The translations under genes and the position numbers were made by a program. DNA of 64,000 nucleotides from positions 682,001 through 746,000 of the forward strand of contig NZ_FQVN01000002.1 in NCBI RefSeq assembly GCF_900129375.1. The letters are read 5' to 3'. Source of the DNA: Streptoalloteichus hindustanus. GTDB lineage: Bacteria > Actinomycetota > Actinomycetes > Mycobacteriales > Pseudonocardiaceae. The notes below the pieces were generated by a model. It was not told the origin of the DNA. It saw only the letters and a list, made by a program, of their open reading frames with translations, and made no database searches. Below, one piece after another: positions 1-7,948 of this stretch (positions within the stretch are counted from its first letter, which is position 1; each line of letters opens with the position of its first letter).

Positions 1-33
1 CCACCCGGTCGCGCCGCCAGCCGGGGCGCGGCG

Positions 34-756
34 TCAGGGCCGGACGCCGCCGTAGAAGGTCTTGCTGCTCAGGGCGCGGGTGACCCGCTTGACCTGGTTC
101 GAGGCGTTGCCCTCGATCAGGGTCACCTTGCCCTTCTTGAGGTCGAACTTCTCCACGATGCCGATGTGCTTGCTGGTGCTGGGCTTCGACGGGCCGGTGC
201 CCAGCAGCAGCGAGTCGCCCTTGGCCAGCTTGCGCAGCTTCGACTTGCCGTAGGCCTTCTTGTGCCGCTGGCCCCACTTGTAGACGTCGCCGGTGAAGGC
301 GTACTGCGGGATGTCCACGCCGGCCTTGCGCCAGACCCAGGTCGAGAACAGGGAGCACCAGGACACGCACCGCTTCGAGTACTTCTGGCAGTTGCTGCCC
401 GGCGGCTTCTCCTTGGTGCCGATCTCCTTCCGCGCGATCGACACGATCTTGTCCCGCCGGCTCGCGGCCACGGTCTCGTCGGTCGCGGTGTCGTCCGGCG
501 CCGCGTCCGGCTCCGCCTCCAGCCGGGCCCTGTCCTCCTCCAGGAACTTCGCCAGCTCCGCGCCGGTGAGCTGCTGGCCGTCGAGGTGCTCGACCTCCAG
601 CACGGCCGGCGCGACCGCGTCCGGGTCGGCGTCGGTCCCGGCGGCGGCCACCGGCGCGGTGGCGACGACCGAGCCGAGCACCAGGCTCGCGCCGACGCCG
701 AGCATCGTGAGGCCGCGGGCCAGGCGGCGGGCCACGCCCAGGTCCTTCTTGTCCAT
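34..756 (-). CDS. Secreted CHAP-domain protein (putative peptidoglycan amidase/endopeptidase)
   Basis: 240 aa. Residues 1-40 form a signal peptide: basic start, hydrophobic core around 17-37, and an AAA cleavage region before GTDAD. Residues 41-100 are an acidic, alanine-rich linker. The CHAP domain covers about 105-240. It shows the typical WCSLFSTWVWRKAGV block with candidate nucleophile Cys134, then KHIGIVEKF with His197, then LIEGNAS. CHAP enzymes cleave amide bonds in peptidoglycan, so an extracytoplasmic cell-wall role is inferred. Four Cys in 123-134 could form disulfides. The gene stands alone. A GC-rich inverted repeat just past the stop may end the transcript. The family call is solid; the exact bond cleaved is unknown. 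Confidence 0.85.
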   Translation of the reverse strand: MDKKDLGVARRLARGLTMLGVGASLVLGSVVATAPVAAAGTDADPDAVAPAVLEVEHLDGQQLTGAELAKFLEEDRARLEAEPDAAPDDTATDETVAASRRDKIVSIARKEIGTKEKPPGSNCQKYSKRCVSWCSLFSTWVWRKAGVDIPQYAFTGDVYKWGQRHKKAYGKSKLRKLAKGDSLLLGTGPSKPSTSKHIGIVEKFDLKKGKVTLIEGNASNQVKRVTRALSSKTFYGGVRP

Positions 757-1243
757 CTCGTCCCCTCAGCCGCTGTCGTCCACCGGCTCCTGTCCGGGGC
801 CGGTCGCGTTCTCCGCTGGGGCCGACGGTGGCCGGGGCCGCCTAAGGTTCGGCAAAGGAACGGGAAAGGGGCAGGTCAGGCCGGAGGTTCCGAGGTTGGG
901 TGATGGCCTGGTGATGGCCTGGTGATGGCTTGGCGGTGCGAGGGGGGAGCGATGCCGCTCTCCGGCCTCGCCCTCGGCGGCGCCGAACGCGCGGCGGCCA
1001 CCGGAACCCGGAATGTCCACTGTAGACAGTGACTCTTTCCCGGAATCTGTCGGAGATCTGCCGATGTGTCCATTGTGGACTCAGATCACCGGGTCGTCCC
1101 AGAACGGCGCCGGGCCGAGGGGCTCTCGTGGCGGCGCCGGACACGGGGACGTCACGAGCTCCGGTGGGCTGGCTGGAGCCTGCCACCCAGTCCACCGGAG
1201 CGGATTCTGACGGATTGCCAGGGGAGGATCCCCGGACCGGCGA
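757..1243. other. Intergenic stretch without a supportable gene
   Basis: No reading frame here has both a plausible ribosome site and family features. It holds a short tandem repeat (899-931) and two degenerate copies of the dispersed TCCACNGTGGA palindrome, near 1017-1027 and 1070-1080. It is upstream of the CHAP gene, so that gene's promoter should lie in it, but I see no convincing -35/-10 pair. Confidence 0.5.
899..931. repeat. Short tandem repeat, 11-bp unit x3
   Basis: Three consecutive copies of an 11-bp unit, GGTGATGGCCT, the last with one change. It lies in the non-coding stretch upstream of the CHAP gene. No function is evident; slipped-strand expansion is the simplest origin. Confidence 0.7.
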
Positions 1244-1591
1244 CTAACTCCGCGCGACGTCGTTCGCGCGTGACCGCGCCGCGATCGGGGCGCCGGCGAG
1301 ATCCTCCTCGTTGCAGAGCAGCTTCACCTCGTAGTACGGAGCGCCCTCGCGGTCGTCGTAGTCGAGGTGGACCGCCAGGACGTCGAGGGGCTCGCCGAGC
1401 CACCCCTGCGCCTCGCGGAGCCAGGCGGCGCTCCGCTCCAGGGCGGTGGGCAGGTCGTCGTCCCTGAACACCACCGGCCGGTAGGGGACCTCGTGGACCT
1501 GGTCCTGCGGGTGCGCCGGATGGGGAAGGCCGAGGGCCAGACCCGACTCGTCGAGGTGGAGCTTGATCCCGTCCTCCTGCTTGTCAGCCAC
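1244..1591 (-). CDS. Conserved-looking hypothetical protein
   Basis: 115 aa, acidic, with no signal peptide or membrane segment. I do not recognise a family. The sequence alternates polar and hydrophobic residues (PYRPVVFRDDDLPTALERSAAWLREAQGW, then LDVLAVHLDYDDREG), consistent with a small alpha/beta fold. It is divergent from pruA; the 162 bp between the two starts hold the putative proline-regulon palindrome, so the two could be co-controlled. Codon use is like the neighbours. A real gene is likely, but no function can be assigned. Confidence 0.55.
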   Translation of the reverse strand: MADKQEDGIKLHLDESGLALGLPHPAHPQDQVHEVPYRPVVFRDDDLPTALERSAAWLREAQGWLGEPLDVLAVHLDYDDREGAPYYEVKLLCNEEDLAGAPIAARSRANDVARS

Positions 1592-1688
1592 CCGGACAGG
1601 GTCCCCGTGGGGCTGGCGGAACGCAACCGCGCTGCCACGGCGCGTGCGGGCGATGCCGGAGGGCGAGCCCCGGCCCTTGACGCTGGCA

Positions 1689-1710
1689 GAGGCGTTATAT
1701 ACAACACCTC
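1689..1710. promoter_or_regulatory. Putative operator of the proline-catabolism GntR regulator
   Basis: A near-perfect 22-bp palindrome with half-site GAGGYGTTRTA on each strand, about 45 bp upstream of the pruA start. The half-site GAGGTGTT and the downstream TAYAAC recur at 6091-6112 in front of the GntR gene and the permease. It is inferred to be the GntR-family binding site. Confidence 0.6.
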
Positions 1711-1753
1711 AGGTACGGGCCGGCCGCGCCCGCTGAGCGAAGGGACATGCACG

Positions 1754-3400
1754 GTGACGTATCCGGTGGACGGGGTGACGGCGCTCCCCGAGGCCTACAA
1801 CGAGCCGGTCCGGGAGTACCGCCCCGGCGGTGCCGACGCGCGGGCGCTGCGCGCCGAGCTGACCCACCAGCTCGGCCAGACCGTGGAGATCCCGTCGTTC
1901 GTCAACGGCCGGGCCCTGCACGGCGGCGGCCGGCGGATCGAGGTCCGGGCCCCGCACGACCGGTCGGCGCTGCTCGGCGTCGCCCACGGGGTCAGCGCCC
2001 AGCAGGTGAACGAGGCCGTGGACGCGGCGGTCGCCGCCGCCCCGGTGTGGCGCGAGCTGCCGTTCGACGAGCGCGCGGCGATCTTCCTCAGGGCCGCCGA
2101 GCTGCTGGCCGGCCCGTGGCGCGCCCGGCTCAACGCCGCCACCATGCTCGGCCAGAGCAAGTCCGTGCAGCAGGCGGAGATCGACTCGGCCTGCGAGCTG
2201 ATCGACTTCTGGCGGTACAACGTCTCCTTCGCCCGCCAGCTCCTCACCGAGCAGCCCGAGTCCTCGCCCGGCGTGTGGAACCGCACCGACCACCGACCGC
2301 TGGAGGGCTTCGTCTACGCGGTCACCCCGTTCAACTTCACCGCGATCGCGGGCAACCTGCCCACGGCCCCCGCGCTGATGGGCAACACCGTGGTCTGGAA
2401 GCCGGCCGCCACCCAGCTGCTGGCCGCGCACTGGACGATGGAGCTGCTGCGCGAGGCCGGCCTGCCGGACGGCGTGATCAACCTCGTGGTCGGCGACGCG
2501 GTCGAGGTGACCGACGTCGTGCTGTCCCGGCCGGAGCTGGCCGGCATCCACTTCACCGGTTCCACCACGGTGTTCCGCGGCCTGTGGCAGGGCGTCGCCG
2601 CCAACCTGGAGACCTACCGCGCCTACCCGCGCCTGATCGGCGAGACCGGCGGCAAGGACTTCGTCGTCGCGCACCCCTCGGCCGACCCGGCCGCGCTGCG
2701 CACGGCGCTGGTCCGCGGCGCCTTCGAGTTCCAGGGCCAGAAGTGCTCCGCCGCCTCGCGGGCCTACCTGCCCCGCTCGCTGTGGACCGCGCTGCGCGAC
2801 GAGCTCGCCGCCGAGACCGAGGGCCTGAGCTTCGGCGACGTCGCCGACTTCACGACCTTCGGCGGCGCGGTGATCGACGAGCGGGCCTTCCGCCGGCTCG
2901 ACGCGGTGATCTCCCGCAGCCACGCCGACGACGCCGTGAACGTGATCGCCGGCGGGCGGACCGACGACAGCCAGGGCTGGTTCGTCCGGCCGACGATCGT
3001 CGAGTGCGCCGACCCCCGGCACGACGTGTTCGCCACCGAGTACTTCGGGCCGTTCCTCTCGGTGTACGTCTACGACGACGCCGACTACTCCGGCGTGCTC
3101 GACCTGGCGGCCAACACCTCGCCCTACGGCCTCACCGGCGCGATCTTCTCCCGCGACCGGCACGCCGTGGTCGAGGCGATGCGCGCCCTGCGGTTCGCGG
3201 CCGGCAACTTCTACGTCAACGACAAGCCGACCGGCGCGGTCGTCGGCCAGCAGCCCTTCGGCGGCGGCCGGGCCAGCGGCACCAACGACAAGGCCGGCAG
3301 CGTCCTGAACCTCCAGCGCTGGGTCTCGCCGCGCAGCATCAAGGAGACGTTCGTCCCGCCGCACGACCACCGCTACCCGCACATGGCCGCGGGCGAGTGA
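1754..3400 (+). CDS. pruA: L-glutamate gamma-semialdehyde (1-pyrroline-5-carboxylate) dehydrogenase
   Basis: 548 aa, the usual length for the stand-alone actinobacterial enzyme. It oxidises glutamate semialdehyde/P5C to glutamate with NAD+, the second step of proline catabolism. Aldehyde dehydrogenase landmarks: GETGGKDF with the general base Glu297, FQGQKCSAASRAY with the nucleophile Cys331, and TGSTTVFRGL for the cofactor. I chose GTG 1754 because a GAAGGGA ribosome site sits about 9 nt upstream and the protein then begins directly with the family's N-terminal region (TALPEAYNEPV). The frame stays open upstream, but that part looks like the complement of the divergent gene. pruB follows after 10 bp, so the two form an operon. 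A palindromic operator candidate lies upstream. Confidence 0.95.
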   Translation: MTYPVDGVTALPEAYNEPVREYRPGGADARALRAELTHQLGQTVEIPSFVNGRALHGGGRRIEVRAPHDRSALLGVAHGVSAQQVNEAVDAAVAAAPVWRELPFDERAAIFLRAAELLAGPWRARLNAATMLGQSKSVQQAEIDSACELIDFWRYNVSFARQLLTEQPESSPGVWNRTDHRPLEGFVYAVTPFNFTAIAGNLPTAPALMGNTVVWKPAATQLLAAHWTMELLREAGLPDGVINLVVGDAVEVTDVVLSRPELAGIHFTGSTTVFRGLWQGVAANLETYRAYPRLIGETGGKDFVVAHPSADPAALRTALVRGAFEFQGQKCSAASRAYLPRSLWTALRDELAAETEGLSFGDVADFTTFGGAVIDERAFRRLDAVISRSHADDAVNVIAGGRTDDSQGWFVRPTIVECADPRHDVFATEYFGPFLSVYVYDDADYSGVLDLAANTSPYGLTGAIFSRDRHAVVEAMRALRFAAGNFYVNDKPTGAVVGQQPFGGGRASGTNDKAGSVLNLQRWVSPRSIKETFVPPHDHRYPHMAAGE

Positions 3401-3410
3401 GGACGACCGG

Positions 3411-4331
3411 ATGCTGAGGACGATGTTGCAGGCGGCCGCGCGCAGCGACCGCCTGGAGCGGATGGTCGGGCGCAACCGCCTGCTGCGCCCCGCCGTGGAC
3501 CGGTTCGTCGCCGGCGCGTCCGCCGAGGACGTGATCCGCTCGGCGCGGCGGCTGGCCGACGACGGCCTGTACGCCACGATCGACCAGCTCGGTGAGGCGT
3601 GCCGCGACGCGCGCGCGGCCGAGCGGACCGCCCGGGAGTACGTCGCGCTGCTGCACCGGGTGGCGGACGCGGGTCTGGCCGACCGCGTCGAGGTGTCGGT
3701 GAAGCTGTCCGCGCTGGGCTCGGAGCTGGACTGGGCGCTGGCCGAGGAGCAGACCCGGCTGATCTGCGCCGCCGCCGACGAGGCCGGCACCACGGTCACC
3801 GTCGACATGGAGGACAGCTCGACGACCGAGGACACCTTGCGGGTCCTGCGCGCCCTGCGGCGCGACCACCCGCGCACCGGGGGTGTGCTCCAGGCGATGC
3901 TGCGCCGGACCGCGGACGACTGCCGCGACCTTGGCGAGCCCGGCAGCCGCATCCGGCTCTGCAAGGGCGCGTACCACGAGCCGGCCGCGGTGGCCGTGAC
4001 CGCCGCCGCCGACATCAACGCCGCCTACCTGCGTTGCCTCGGTCTGCTGATGGAGGGTGGCGCCTATCCGATGGTGGCCACGCACGACCCCCGGCTGGTC
4101 GCCGGCGCCGCCGCGTTGGCCAGGAAGCACGGCATGGGCCGCGACGCCTGGGAGTACCAGATGCTGTTCGGGGTGCGCGCCGACGAGCAGCGGCGGCTGG
4201 CCCAGGCGGGGCACCGGGTGCGGGTCTACCTGCCCTACGGCCCCGACTGGTACCGCTACACCTGCCGGCGGCTGGCCGAGCGGCCGGCCAACCTGGTGTT
4301 GCTGGGCCGGGCGATGCTGTCCCGGTCGTGA
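3411..4331 (+). CDS. pruB: Proline dehydrogenase (FAD-dependent)
   Basis: 306 aa, the size of the monofunctional bacterial enzyme. It oxidises proline to P5C and passes electrons from FAD to the membrane quinone pool; its product feeds PruA, encoded just upstream. The beta/alpha-barrel signatures are clear: VSVKLSALG near residue 95, RIRLCKGAYHE near 180, and the C-terminal VYLPYGPDWYRYTCRRLAERPANL, which carries the Tyr and Arg residues that hold proline in this family. The gap to pruA is 10 bp. A strong hairpin follows the stop, so pruA-pruB is probably a two-gene transcript. Confidence 0.95.
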   Translation: MLRTMLQAAARSDRLERMVGRNRLLRPAVDRFVAGASAEDVIRSARRLADDGLYATIDQLGEACRDARAAERTAREYVALLHRVADAGLADRVEVSVKLSALGSELDWALAEEQTRLICAAADEAGTTVTVDMEDSSTTEDTLRVLRALRRDHPRTGGVLQAMLRRTADDCRDLGEPGSRIRLCKGAYHEPAAVAVTAAADINAAYLRCLGLLMEGGAYPMVATHDPRLVAGAAALARKHGMGRDAWEYQMLFGVRADEQRRLAQAGHRVRVYLPYGPDWYRYTCRRLAERPANLVLLGRAMLSRS

Positions 4332-4348
4332 TCACCGGCTGAACGGGG

Positions 4349-4380
4349 GAGGGGCGGGTCGCCGACGCGACCCGCCCCTC
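4349..4380 (+). terminator. Hairpin terminator after pruA-pruB
   Basis: A perfect 14-bp GC-rich stem (4349-4362 with 4367-4380) with a 4-nt loop, 17 bp past the pruB stop. There is no T-run, as is common for actinomycete terminators. The convergent permease gene ends about 100 bp further on. Confidence 0.8.
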
Positions 4381-4479
4381 CTGCGTTGCTGCCGCGTTGC
4401 TGCCGCGAGGGCCGACACCGAAGCCGTCCGCACCCCTCCCATCCGGGGCGGAGGACTCCGTCGGCCGACGGCCCCGCGG

Positions 4480-5985
4480 TTACTTGGCCGCTTCGGGCTC
4501 GGCCTTGCCCGACTCGGGCTTGTTCGACTCGGGCTTGTTCGACTCGGACACCGCCACCTCGGCGGGGGCGTCCGGCCGGTTGAGGTTGGACTTGCGGTAG
4601 CCGTAGGCCAGGTAGACGACCAGGCCGATGCCGAACCACATCGCGAACCGGATCCAGGTCGTCGGCGTGAGGAAGGTGATCAGCCACAGCGAGAAGCCGA
4701 TGCCGAGCAGCGGGACGACCGGCATGCCGGGGCAGCGGAAGGTGCGGGGCAGGTCCGGCCGCCGGTAGCGCAGCACGATGACCGCAACGCAGACGACGAC
4801 GAACGCCAGCAGGATGCCGATGTTGGTCAGCTCGGCGGCCTCGCCGATCGGCAGGAAGCCGGCGATCAGGGCGGAGGCGGCGCCGGCGATCCAGTTGATC
4901 CGGCTCGGGACCTTGCGCACGGGGTGGGTCTTGGCGAACCACTTGGGCAGCAGGCCGTCGCGGCTCATGGAGAACCACACGCGGGTCACGCCGAGCATGA
5001 ACGTGAACATCACCGTCAGGATGCCGACGATCGCGCCGACGGCGATCACGGTGCCCAGGGCCGGCAGGCCGACCGAGGCGAACGCGCTGGCGAAGGCGCT
5101 CTCGCTGTCCACGTCCTTGTAGTTGACCATGCCGGTGAGGACCAGGCAGGCCAGCACGTAGAGGACCATCGAGACGGCCAGGGACAGCACGATCGCCTTG
5201 GGCATGTGCTTCTGGGCGTCCTTGGACTCCTCGGCGGCGGTGCTCATCGCGTCGTAGCCGAAGACGGCGAAGAACACGGTGGCCGCGCCGGTGACCGCTC
5301 CGCCGAAGCCGAACGGGAGGAACGGCGTGTAGTTGTCCGCGTTGATGTGGGCCGCGCCGACGATGATCACGAGCACGACCAGGCCGACCTTGACCCAGAC
5401 CAGGATCGTCTCGAACCGCGCGGCGTTCTTCATGCCCTGGTTGAGCACGAACGCGATCAGCAGGCACAGCAGCGCGGCGAACAGGTCGACCTTGTGGCCC
5501 TCGCCGGTGCCGGGCGCGCCCAGCATCCAGCTCGGGAGGTTGATCCCCAGCTCAGCGAGCACGAACCCGAAGTACCCGGAGATGCCGATCGCGACGACGG
5601 CGACGATGGCGATGTACTCCAGGAGCAGGTCCCAGCCGATGAACCAGCCGACGATCTCGCCGAGCACGGCGTAGCCGTAGGTGTAGGCGGAGCCGGCCTT
5701 GGGGATCAGGCCGGCGAACTCGGCGTAGGCGAACGCGGCGGCGGCGCTGGCCACGCCGGCGATCAGGAACGAGATCAGCACGGCCGGGCCGGCGGTCTTG
5801 TTGGCGACCGCGCCGGCCAGGGAGAAGATGCCGGCGCCGATGATGCCGCCGATGCCGATCGCGGTGAGCTGCCACAGCCCCAGCGATCGCTTGAGGTCCC
5901 CCTCGCCCTCGGACGCGATCTGCTCCACCGGCTTGCGCCGGAGGACCCCGCGCCCCTCGCGCAGGGTGGGTGGTGATGCGCTCAT
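4480..5985 (-). CDS. APC-superfamily amino-acid permease
   Basis: 501 aa with about 12 hydrophobic segments. The N-terminal consensus IGGIIGAGIFSLAG near residue 45 is typical of the cationic/general amino-acid transporters (YfnA/CAT type). ATG 5985 is preferred over a Met 11 codons upstream because AGGAGG lies 9 nt before it. The gene neighbours proline catabolism and diverges from a GntR/FCD regulator, so proline or a related amino acid is the likely substrate; this is inferred from context only. The hydrophilic C-terminus ends with the pentapeptide SNKPE repeated, followed by an acidic/Lys tail, which is unusual for the family. It converges with pruB. Confidence 0.88.
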   Translation of the reverse strand: MSASPPTLREGRGVLRRKPVEQIASEGEGDLKRSLGLWQLTAIGIGGIIGAGIFSLAGAVANKTAGPAVLISFLIAGVASAAAAFAYAEFAGLIPKAGSAYTYGYAVLGEIVGWFIGWDLLLEYIAIVAVVAIGISGYFGFVLAELGINLPSWMLGAPGTGEGHKVDLFAALLCLLIAFVLNQGMKNAARFETILVWVKVGLVVLVIIVGAAHINADNYTPFLPFGFGGAVTGAATVFFAVFGYDAMSTAAEESKDAQKHMPKAIVLSLAVSMVLYVLACLVLTGMVNYKDVDSESAFASAFASVGLPALGTVIAVGAIVGILTVMFTFMLGVTRVWFSMSRDGLLPKWFAKTHPVRKVPSRINWIAGAASALIAGFLPIGEAAELTNIGILLAFVVVCVAVIVLRYRRPDLPRTFRCPGMPVVPLLGIGFSLWLITFLTPTTWIRFAMWFGIGLVVYLAYGYRKSNLNRPDAPAEVAVSESNKPESNKPESGKAEPEAAK

Positions 5986-6090
5986 GCGGTCGAACCTCCT
6001 CTGATCGGCCGACACCACCGTCCCCCGGACGGCCGTGCGGGCATCGGGCAGAATCCGGCATGGGCCGCCGGATGAGCGGGGACCCTAATT

Positions 6091-6112
6091 GAGGTGTTAG
6101 GTACAACACAAG
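6091..6112. promoter_or_regulatory. Putative GntR operator between permease and regulator
   Basis: GTGTT-N6-AACAC inverted repeat preceded by GAG. It shares GAGGTGTT and TA(C/T)AAC with the palindrome upstream of pruA. It lies in the 217-bp divergent gap, about 90 bp before the GntR start and about 105 bp before the permease start, so it could serve both genes. Confidence 0.55.
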
Positions 6113-6202
6113 AACGGTGTACCGGCAGTTCCGACACGATGCGGTTTCGACGTGTGCGACCATGAGCGCCCCTGTGGGACGAGTAGCGGAGTGTGACCGC
6201 GG

Positions 6203-6865
6203 ATGGTGAACCTGACCTCCAGCGAGCGACTCAGCGTGAGCAGTCTGCGTGAGCAGGCACACCGGATGATCAGGACCGCCGTGGTCACCGGTGAGATCCG
6301 TCCCGGGCGGATCTACTCCGCGCTGCAGCTCGCCGCCCAGCTCGGCGTCTCGGTGACCCCGGTGCGCGAGGCCATGCTGGAGCTGGTCAGGGAGGGTCTG
6401 CTCGAACCGGTCCGCAACCGCGGCTACCGCGTGGTCGAGCTCGCCGACGCCGACATCGCGGAGATCTACGAGATCCGCGAGCTGCTGGAGGTGCCGGCCC
6501 TGATCCGGGTCGCCGGCCGGGTCCCCGCGGCCGAGGAGCCCCGGCTGCGCGCGCTGGTGGCCACCATGCAGCGCGCGGCCGACGACGGCGACCTGCCGAC
6601 GTTCCTGGAGGCCGACCGCGACTTCCACCTGACGTTGCTCGCGCTGGCCGGCAACCGCCGGCTGGTCGAGATGGTCGGGCTGCTGCGCGACCAGACCCGG
6701 CTCTACGGGGCCGGCCAGCTCGCGCACGGCGGCGGGCTGCGCGACTCGGCCGACCAGCACGCCGGCCTGTTGGACGCCCTGCTCGCGGGCGACGGCGAGC
6801 GCGCCCGCGACCTGATGCACGAGCACCTCGTCTACACGCACGACGTCCTGACGCCGGACTCCTGA
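6203..6865 (+). CDS. GntR-family regulator, FCD (FadR) subfamily
   Basis: 220 aa. The winged HTH occupies about residues 15-75 (SLREQAHRMIRTAVVTGEI, then LAAQLGVSVTPVREAMLEL). The FCD ligand domain covers about 85-210, with the Asp/His pattern (EADRDFHLTLLALAGN and DQHAGLLDALLAG) that usually binds a metal plus a small carboxylate. It is divergent from the permease and next to pruAB, so a proline or P5C/glutamate response is inferred, supported by matching palindromes at 1689 and 6091. The start is supported by the family N-terminus more than by a strong ribosome site. It converges with the following TetR gene. Confidence 0.85.
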   Translation: MVNLTSSERLSVSSLREQAHRMIRTAVVTGEIRPGRIYSALQLAAQLGVSVTPVREAMLELVREGLLEPVRNRGYRVVELADADIAEIYEIRELLEVPALIRVAGRVPAAEEPRLRALVATMQRAADDGDLPTFLEADRDFHLTLLALAGNRRLVEMVGLLRDQTRLYGAGQLAHGGGLRDSADQHAGLLDALLAGDGERARDLMHEHLVYTHDVLTPDS

Positions 6866-6926
6866 CGCGGGACTCCTGAGGCCGTCCGCCGTGCGCTGTC
6901 CGCTGGCGGCCGTCGACCGGCGGTGA

Positions 6927-7724
6927 TCAGTCTGTGTGATCAGCCGGTGCCCCCTCGGCGTCCCGCTCGGCGGCGCGTGCCCGGACCAGCACCTCGATCC
7001 CGTCCAGCACCCGCTGGAGGCCGAACTCGAAGCCGTGCGCCGGGTCGTGGGCGGCGCCGTACTCGGCGCCCGCCGCCGCGCCGACCCGGGACGCGGTGGG
7101 GAAGCGGCTCGCGTCCAGCACCCGGTTCAGCAGCGGGGCGTAGGACCCCCACCACTGCTCGTCGGACATGCCGGTGACCTGTTCGGCCTGCGCCGCCTCG
7201 ACCGCGCCGCGCACCGCGCTGGCGACGAACCCGAGCACCAGGCTGAGCACCGAGTCCATCTCGATCTCGGTGAGCCCGATCCCGTCGACGGCACGCAGCT
7301 CGTAGTCGTACTTGGCCATCAGGTTCGGCCCCAGCACCGGCCGGATCGTCGCGACGTGCAGCATCCACGGGTGCCGGTGGTAGAGGGCCCAGTTCTCCCT
7401 GGCCACGTGCTCCAGCCGGGCCCGCCAGCCGCCCGGGACGTCCTCGGTGGCCACCTCGCCGTTGACCGTGTCCAGCATGACGTCGAGCAGCTCGGCCTTG
7501 CTGGGGACGTAGGTGTAGAGCGTCATGGTGCCGACGCCGAGCCGCTCCGCGATGCGCCGCATGGCCAACGCGCCCAGGCCCTCGGTGTCGGCGATCTCGA
7601 TGGCCGCCCGCGCGATGCGGTCCACGCCGAGGTCCGGCCGGCCCTTCCTGCTGGTCCGCTCCCGGGTCCGCCACAGCAGCGCCAGGCTGCGGGCCGGGTC
7701 TCCACTGCCGCTGTACTCGACCAT
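6927..7724 (-). CDS. TetR-family regulator (TetR C-terminal domain type)
   Basis: 265 aa. The N-terminal HTH at about residues 38-85 (IARAAIEIADTEGLGALAMRRIAERLGV then GTMTLYTYVPSKAELLDVML) is followed by a long C-terminal domain like that of TetR itself, with conserved WALYHRHPWML. The gene diverges from an epoxide hydrolase. A perfect 11-bp inverted repeat in the gap is its likely operator, so it probably represses itself and the hydrolase until an effector binds. The effector is not evident from sequence. Confidence 0.85.
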   Translation of the reverse strand: MVEYSGSGDPARSLALLWRTRERTSRKGRPDLGVDRIARAAIEIADTEGLGALAMRRIAERLGVGTMTLYTYVPSKAELLDVMLDTVNGEVATEDVPGGWRARLEHVARENWALYHRHPWMLHVATIRPVLGPNLMAKYDYELRAVDGIGLTEIEMDSVLSLVLGFVASAVRGAVEAAQAEQVTGMSDEQWWGSYAPLLNRVLDASRFPTASRVGAAAGAEYGAAHDPAHGFEFGLQRVLDGIEVLVRARAAERDAEGAPADHTD

Positions 7725-7742
7725 GCGCCGACACTAGCGCAC

Positions 7743-7769
7743 GGCGTACCGTACGTGATACGGTACGCC
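7743..7769. promoter_or_regulatory. TetR operator candidate with adjacent -10 box
   Basis: Perfect inverted repeat GGCGTACCGTA-N5-TACGGTACGCC, 18 bp upstream of the TetR start codon. A TATAAT-like -10 hexamer for the rightward epoxide hydrolase promoter lies at 7777-7782, so a bound TetR dimer would cover the spacer of that promoter. Confidence 0.75.
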
Positions 7770-7948
7770 GCACGGTTATAATGTACCGGCACCGCGTCGA
7801 ACGCGGAGAACCTCCTTCACGCTGGTCAACGCGCTGACACGCGCCCTCTCGATCCCCTTCTCACCGCTCGTCCCCGCCGGGACCCTTCCCGGCGCGCGCA
7901 CGCGTCCGTCCACCCTTCGACCCGAACCGAGGGAGCAGGAAGCAGAGG

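Noticed and set aside
899-931. Tandem repeat considered as a mini CRISPR or iteron
   Set aside because: Units are contiguous without spacers and only 11 bp; ordinary slippage explains it.
1709-4018. Long minus-strand frame (769 codons) over pruA-pruB
   Set aside because: It is the complement shadow of two well-supported enzymes in high-GC DNA; its protein is low-complexity Arg/Val/Gly without family features.
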